Shown: in pieces, positions 60,423 through 64,000 of the stretch
Layout: each line of letters opens with the position of its first letter
Numbering within the stretch: position 1 is the first letter of the stretch
NCBI RefSeq assembly: GCF_044872765.1
Contig: NZ_CP085253.1
Coordinates: 186,001-250,000, forward strand
Direction: 5' to 3'
DNA length: 64,000 nucleotides
Source of the DNA: Micrococcus sp023147585
GTDB lineage: Bacteria; Actinomycetota; Actinomycetes; Actinomycetales; Micrococcaceae
Position numbers and translations under genes: made by a program
The notes under the pieces: model-generated
Databases searched by the model: none
Told to the model about the DNA's origin: nothing
Seen by the model: the letters and a program-made list of their open reading frames with translations, nothing else

Positions 60423-61988
60423 ATGACCACCGCCATGACCACCACCACCGACGTGCGCCCCGCACCGCGCGACGAGTCCGCCGAGATCCTCATCATCGGC
60501 TCCGGATTCGCCGGCCTCGGCATGGGCGCCCAGCTGCGGCGTCACGGCCGCGAGGACTTCCTCATCCTGGACCGCGCCCAGCAGGTCGGCGGGACCTGGA
60601 GGGACAACACCTACCCGGGTGCCGCGTGCGACGTCCCGAGCCACCTCTACAGCTTCTCCTTCGCGCCGAACCCGCAGTGGTCGGGCTTCTACACACCGGG
60701 TCCGGAGATCCAGGACTACCTCGTGCGCTTCTCCGAGGACGAGGGCCTCACCCCGCACCTGCGTCTCGGGGCGGACATGCTCGAAGCGCACTGGGACCCC
60801 GAGACGGAGCGGTGGACGGTGCGGACGCCGCGCGGGACCTACACGGGACGCTGGCTCATCATGGGCACCGGGCACCTCGCCGACCCCCGCCTGCCGGACG
60901 TCCCGGGTCTCGACGCCTTCGAGGGCGAGGTCATCCATTCCGCCCGCTGGGACCACACGGTGGACCTGAAGGGCAAGCGTGTCGCCGTCGTCGGCACCGG
61001 CGCCTCCGCGATCCAGGTCATCCCCGAGCTGGCGGCGACGGCGGCCGAGCTCTTCGTCTTCCAGCGCACCCCAGCGTGGGTCACCCCGCGCGTGGTCAAG
61101 CCGTACTCCGCGGCCGTGCGGCGCATGTTCGAGCGCGCCCCGCACACCATGCAGCGCGAGCGCGACGACATCTTCTGGTTCGCCGAGTCGAACTATGCCC
61201 AGCGCCGCGGTGTGCCGGCCGCGCTGGACCAGGTCCGGGCCCAGGCCCTCGGGCACCTGGCCGCCGCGGTCTCTGACCCCGAGCTCCGCGAGCGCCTCAC
61301 GCCGCGGTACCTGCCGGGCTGCAAGCGTGTGCTCGTCTCCAACGACTACTACCCGGCCATGGCCCGGGACAACGTCACCCTGGAGGACAGCGCGCTGGAC
61401 CGCGTCGAGGGGAGCCGGCTGTTCGGCGTGAGCGGTCACGGGTACGAGGTCGACGCCGTCGTCCTCTGCACCGGCTTCGAGGCGGCCCAGCCGCCGTTCG
61501 CGGACCGCGTCCACGACGGTGAGGGCCGCTCCCTGGCCGATCACTGGAGCAGCGGCATGGCGGCGTTCGACTCCACGGCCGTGGCGGGATTCCCGAATCT
61601 GTTCGCCATCAACGGGCCGAACACCTCGCTGGGGCACAACTCGATCGTCTACATCATCGAGTCGCAGATCGCGTACATCTTGGAGGCCCTGGACCGGGCG
61701 GAGCACGACGGGATCCGGACGATGGTCCCCGAGACACTCGCCCAGGAGGAGTACGTGGACCGTCTCCAGGAGCGGGCCGCCACCTCGGTGTGGCTCGTGG
61801 ACGGCGGCTGCCACTCCTGGTACGTCGACCCCCGCTCGGGCAAGTTGACGCTGATCTGGCCCGACTACGCCTACGACTTCCGCGCCCGCAACGGCCACTT
61901 CACCGGGGAGGGCTTCCTCTCCTCGGCGAGCGGGGAGCCCGAGCCCATGCCGGTGCGCGAGCCCGAGCGATCGGTCGCGCTGATCTGA
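60423..61988 (+). CDS. Flavin monooxygenase, Baeyer-Villiger type
   Basis: The protein has 521 residues. The FAD-binding motif GSGFAGLG lies at 26-33, the second Rossmann motif VVGTGASAIQVIPELA at about 190, and the fingerprint region FEGEVIHSARWDH at about 166-178, close to the FxGxxxHTxxWP consensus. Further typical segments are GGTWRDNTYPGAACDVPSHLYSFSFAPNP and NGPNTSLGHNS. It probably inserts oxygen into a ketone using NADPH; the substrate is unknown. It follows the hydrolase gene by 14 bases. Confidence 0.9.
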   Translation: MTTAMTTTTDVRPAPRDESAEILIIGSGFAGLGMGAQLRRHGREDFLILDRAQQVGGTWRDNTYPGAACDVPSHLYSFSFAPNPQWSGFYTPGPEIQDYLVRFSEDEGLTPHLRLGADMLEAHWDPETERWTVRTPRGTYTGRWLIMGTGHLADPRLPDVPGLDAFEGEVIHSARWDHTVDLKGKRVAVVGTGASAIQVIPELAATAAELFVFQRTPAWVTPRVVKPYSAAVRRMFERAPHTMQRERDDIFWFAESNYAQRRGVPAALDQVRAQALGHLAAAVSDPELRERLTPRYLPGCKRVLVSNDYYPAMARDNVTLEDSALDRVEGSRLFGVSGHGYEVDAVVLCTGFEAAQPPFADRVHDGEGRSLADHWSSGMAAFDSTAVAGFPNLFAINGPNTSLGHNSIVYIIESQIAYILEALDRAEHDGIRTMVPETLAQEEYVDRLQERAATSVWLVDGGCHSWYVDPRSGKLTLIWPDYAYDFRARNGHFTGEGFLSSASGEPEPMPVREPERSVALI

Positions 61989-62029
61989 GCCGGCCCGCCC
62001 CGGGACAGGGGGTCGGGTGGGGCCGTCAG

Positions 62030-62035
62030 TAGACT
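62030..62035 (+). promoter_or_regulatory. Candidate -10 box for rpiB (TAGACT)
   Basis: TAGACT lies 39 bases before the rpiB start codon's ribosome binding region (TGGAGGAG). Confidence 0.45.
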
Positions 62036-62074
62036 GACCCCACCCGACCGTCGTCCTTCTGGAGGAGTCTGCGC

Positions 62075-62548
62075 ATGCGCGTCCACATCGCCACCGACCA
62101 CGCCGGCATGGAGCTGTCCGCCCACCTGGTGGAGCACCTCACCGCCGCCGGCTACGAGATGGTGGACCACGGACCCACCGAGTACGACGCGCAGGACGAC
62201 TACCCGGGCTTCTGCATCAACGCCGCCCGCGCCGTCGTCGCCGACCGCGAGCAGGGAGTGGACTCCCTCGGCATCGTCCTCGGCGGCTCCGGCAACGGTG
62301 AGCAGATCGCCGCGAACAAGGTGCAGGGCGTCCGCGCCGCGCTGGCCTGGAACCTCAGCACCGCGAAGCTCGCCCGCGAGCACAACGACGCGAACGTCGT
62401 CGCCGTGGGCGGCCGGCAGCACAGCCTCGAGGAGGCCACCGCGATCATCGAGGCGTTCCTCGCCGAGCCCTTCAGCGAGGACGAGCGCCACGTGCGCCGC
62501 ATCGGCAAGATCGCGCGCTACGAGGTGACCGGCGAGGTCGTGATGTGA
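62075..62548 (+). CDS. rpiB: Ribose-5-phosphate isomerase B
   Basis: The protein has 157 residues and interconverts ribose 5-phosphate and ribulose 5-phosphate. It begins MRVHIATDHAGMELSAHLVEHL, with the phosphate-binding DHAG, and contains DYPGFCINAARAV, IVLGGSGNGEQIAANKVQGV and the HNDANVVAVGGRQ segment. The usual catalytic Cys is Ser in GGSGNG, as in mycobacterial and other actinobacterial RpiB, where a Glu takes over. The stop abuts the nei start. Confidence 0.94.
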   Translation: MRVHIATDHAGMELSAHLVEHLTAAGYEMVDHGPTEYDAQDDYPGFCINAARAVVADREQGVDSLGIVLGGSGNGEQIAANKVQGVRAALAWNLSTAKLAREHNDANVVAVGGRQHSLEEATAIIEAFLAEPFSEDERHVRRIGKIARYEVTGEVVM

Positions 62549-63454
62549 GTGCCTGAGGGGCACTCCATCCACCGTCTCGCGCGGCAGTTCACCGACGTCT
62601 TCGGCGGCGAGACCCTGGGCGCCTCGAGCCCGCAGGGGCGGTTCACCGAGGGCGCGGCGCTGATCGACGGGCGCGTCCTCGAGCGCGCGTGGGCGCACGG
62701 CAAGCACTTCTTCGCCGACGTCGAGGACGGTCTGTCGCTCAACGTCCACCTCGGCATGTACGGGGCATGGACCTTCGGCGGGGACGAGACGTTCGCCGCA
62801 GCCTCGTCCATCGGCGCGCCGCGGCGCATCGGGGAGCGGGAGGTGCAGGGCGGCCCGGCCACATCCGGCCTCGCCCACGACGACGGCTGGGTCATCCCGC
62901 CGCCACCGGCCCCCACGGTGCGCTTGCGCCTGCGCTCCGCGCACGGCTGGGCGGATCTGATCGGGGCCGCGCAGTGCCGGCTGCTCACCGCCGACGAGGT
63001 GGAGCAGGTGACCGCGACGCTCGGTCCCGACCCCCTCAACGGTGACGACCCCACCCCCTTCCTGCGGCTCGCCGCCCGCACGAGGCGGCCGATCGGCGTC
63101 GTGCTCATGGACCAGTCGGCCGCGAGCGGGATCGGCAACATCTTCCGTGCCGAGGCCCTGTTCCGCGCCGGGATCGACCCGTGGAGACCCGCGAGGGACG
63201 TGGGGGAGGAGGCGCTGTGCGCCCTGTGGGACGACAACGCCGCGCTCATGCGCGAGGGCGTGCGTCTCGGACGCATCGTGACGACGCGCCCCGAGCACCG
63301 GCCCGGCGTTCCCGCCGAGGAGGCGTGGCCCGAGCATGCGACCTACGTCTACCACCGCCACGGCCGGCCGTGCCTGGTGTGCGGGCGGGATGCGATCGTG
63401 GTGGAAGAGATGGCCGCGCGGAAGCTGTACCGCTGCACCGTGTGCCAGACGTGA
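62549..63454 (+). CDS. nei: Fpg/Nei family DNA glycosylase (Nei1-like)
   Basis: The protein has 301 residues and excises oxidised bases, cutting the DNA backbone. The N-terminus is PEGHSIHRLAR, giving the catalytic Pro2 and Glu3, and SSPQGRF is typical of actinobacterial Nei1. The helix-two-turn-helix AASGIGNIFRAEALFRAGI precedes a zinc finger with CLVCG and CTVC. rpiB-nei order matches M. tuberculosis Rv2465c-Rv2464c. The GTG start follows directly after the rpiB stop. Confidence 0.93.
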   Translation: MPEGHSIHRLARQFTDVFGGETLGASSPQGRFTEGAALIDGRVLERAWAHGKHFFADVEDGLSLNVHLGMYGAWTFGGDETFAAASSIGAPRRIGEREVQGGPATSGLAHDDGWVIPPPPAPTVRLRLRSAHGWADLIGAAQCRLLTADEVEQVTATLGPDPLNGDDPTPFLRLAARTRRPIGVVLMDQSAASGIGNIFRAEALFRAGIDPWRPARDVGEEALCALWDDNAALMREGVRLGRIVTTRPEHRPGVPAEEAWPEHATYVYHRHGRPCLVCGRDAIVVEEMAARKLYRCTVCQT

Positions 63455-63463
63455 CCGTGCCGA

Positions 63464-63501
63464 GGCCGACCGTCGTCCGTCCTGTGGGGCGGCGGTCGGC
63501 C
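63464..63501. terminator. Hairpin between nei and the PhoD-like gene
   Basis: A perfect 9-bp stem (GGCCGACCG/CGGTCGGCC) closes a 20-base loop that can pair partly inside itself; it lies between convergent stops. Confidence 0.6.
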
Positions 63502-63508
63502 CGCTCCG

Positions 63509-64000
63509 TCAGCGGGGCGTGTCGGCGCGCCGGCCGACCGGTCCGGCGGCCGCCCGCAGGGTGCGCTCCCCGCGGCGGGTGACGTAGGAGAACGCGTGCA
63601 CCGGCTCGATGCCGCGCACGACGCGCGGATCGGGCACGGCCGCCGTCGGCAGCGGGGCCGGGTGCCAGTCGGCCTGCACGCGTTCCGGCGTGACGTCCAC
63701 GCAGACCCAGCCGTGTCCGATCCCGTCCAGGTGCTTCACGTGGGGGTTCATGGCCTGGAGGGCGCCGGTGAGCTGACGGGTGCGTGTCACGCCGCCCACC
63801 GGGTCGGCCGTGCCGCCGCTGAACTCGAAGAAGCCGTCGCTGGAGACGGAGGGGCAGACGAACTCGACGCCGGTCGAGCGCTCGCCAGGGTCGGCGACCA
63901 GCTCGTTCGCCCGCGAGGAGTGGGTGTCGCCCGTGAGGACCACGGCGTCGGCACGCGCCTGGCACAGGGAGTCGACCATGTCCCGCTGCGCCGGTCGATA
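63509..64000 (-). CDS. PhoD-like alkaline phosphatase, N-terminal part outside window
   Basis: Only the last 163 or so codons are present; the frame runs to base 64000 with no need for the ATG at 63979, and continues beyond. The segment RPAQRDMVDSLCQARAD and VVLTGDTHSSRANELV match the metal-binding core of PhoD phosphodiesterase/phosphatases, followed by EFVCPSVSSDGFFEF and HGWVCVDVTPE. PhoD enzymes are usually Tat-exported; that end is not visible. It converges with nei. Confidence 0.8.
   Translation of the reverse strand, partial: YRPAQRDMVDSLCQARADAVVLTGDTHSSRANELVADPGERSTGVEFVCPSVSSDGFFEFSGGTADPVGGVTRTRQLTGALQAMNPHVKHLDGIGHGWVCVDVTPERVQADWHPAPLPTAAVPDPRVVRGIEPVHAFSYVTRRGERTLRAAAGPVGRRADTPR

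Overview
The window is about 72% G+C chromosomal DNA from an actinobacterium, most likely a Micrococcus or a close Micrococcaceae relative. Supporting signs are tightly packed ATGA/GTGA-overlapping genes, GTG starts, TAnnnT -10 boxes, many candidate leaderless genes, a fabD-fabH-acpP-fabF operon beside a PucR-type regulator, a MhuD heme oxygenase and lipomannan-type GT-C mannosyltransferases. Most blocks follow the order remembered for Mycobacterium tuberculosis and other actinobacteria (ahpE/DUF3052/aceE/PucR/fabD; Nif3/zinc ribbon/RNase H; ssb paralogue/ettA; pepN/glbO/rpiB/nei1).

1-5813 is the most unusual stretch. It is a tightly coupled cluster of a DUF1611-like P-loop protein (cut by the window start), an ABC-exporter-like protein whose ATPase motifs are lost, a sensor kinase that lacks its phosphoacceptor His, a short anchored protein and an HTTM membrane protein. 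It lies directly upstream of the usually conserved rimM-trmD-rplS operon. 5848-15636 holds housekeeping genes: rimM, trmD, rplS, two lepB, rnhB, DUF2469, yraN, comM, dprA, xerC-like and DUF3145.

15714-24893 carries fatty acid synthesis (fabF, acpP, fabH, fabD) under a FasR-like regulator, then aceE, DUF3052, an AhpE-like peroxiredoxin and tRNA-Val. The fabD and fasR upstream regions share an imperfect palindrome that could be the FasR operator. 24963-38556 holds an NlpC/P60 lipoprotein, azlCD, a beta-propeller lipoprotein, ppk2, gnd, cysK-cysE, msrA, nif3, a degenerate zinc-ribbon protein, an RNase H-VOC fusion and yaaA. 38709-43999 holds two small membrane proteins, rnpB, the long-form gap, def, a decayed segment, mhuD, tRNA-His and orn.

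44090-50104 is a run of four polytopic membrane proteins, three of them GT-C/GT87 transferases probably building lipomannan or related glycolipids. It is followed by tRNA-Arg, an ssb paralogue, ettA, tesB, an unknown protein, an OsmC-truncated hemoglobin fusion and pepN. 58600-61988 is an accessory unit: an IclR regulator divergent from an alpha/beta hydrolase and a Baeyer-Villiger-type monooxygenase, with a clear palindrome between them. The window ends with rpiB, nei1 and the 3' part of a PhoD-like phosphatase. No CRISPR array, prophage or insertion sequence was seen.
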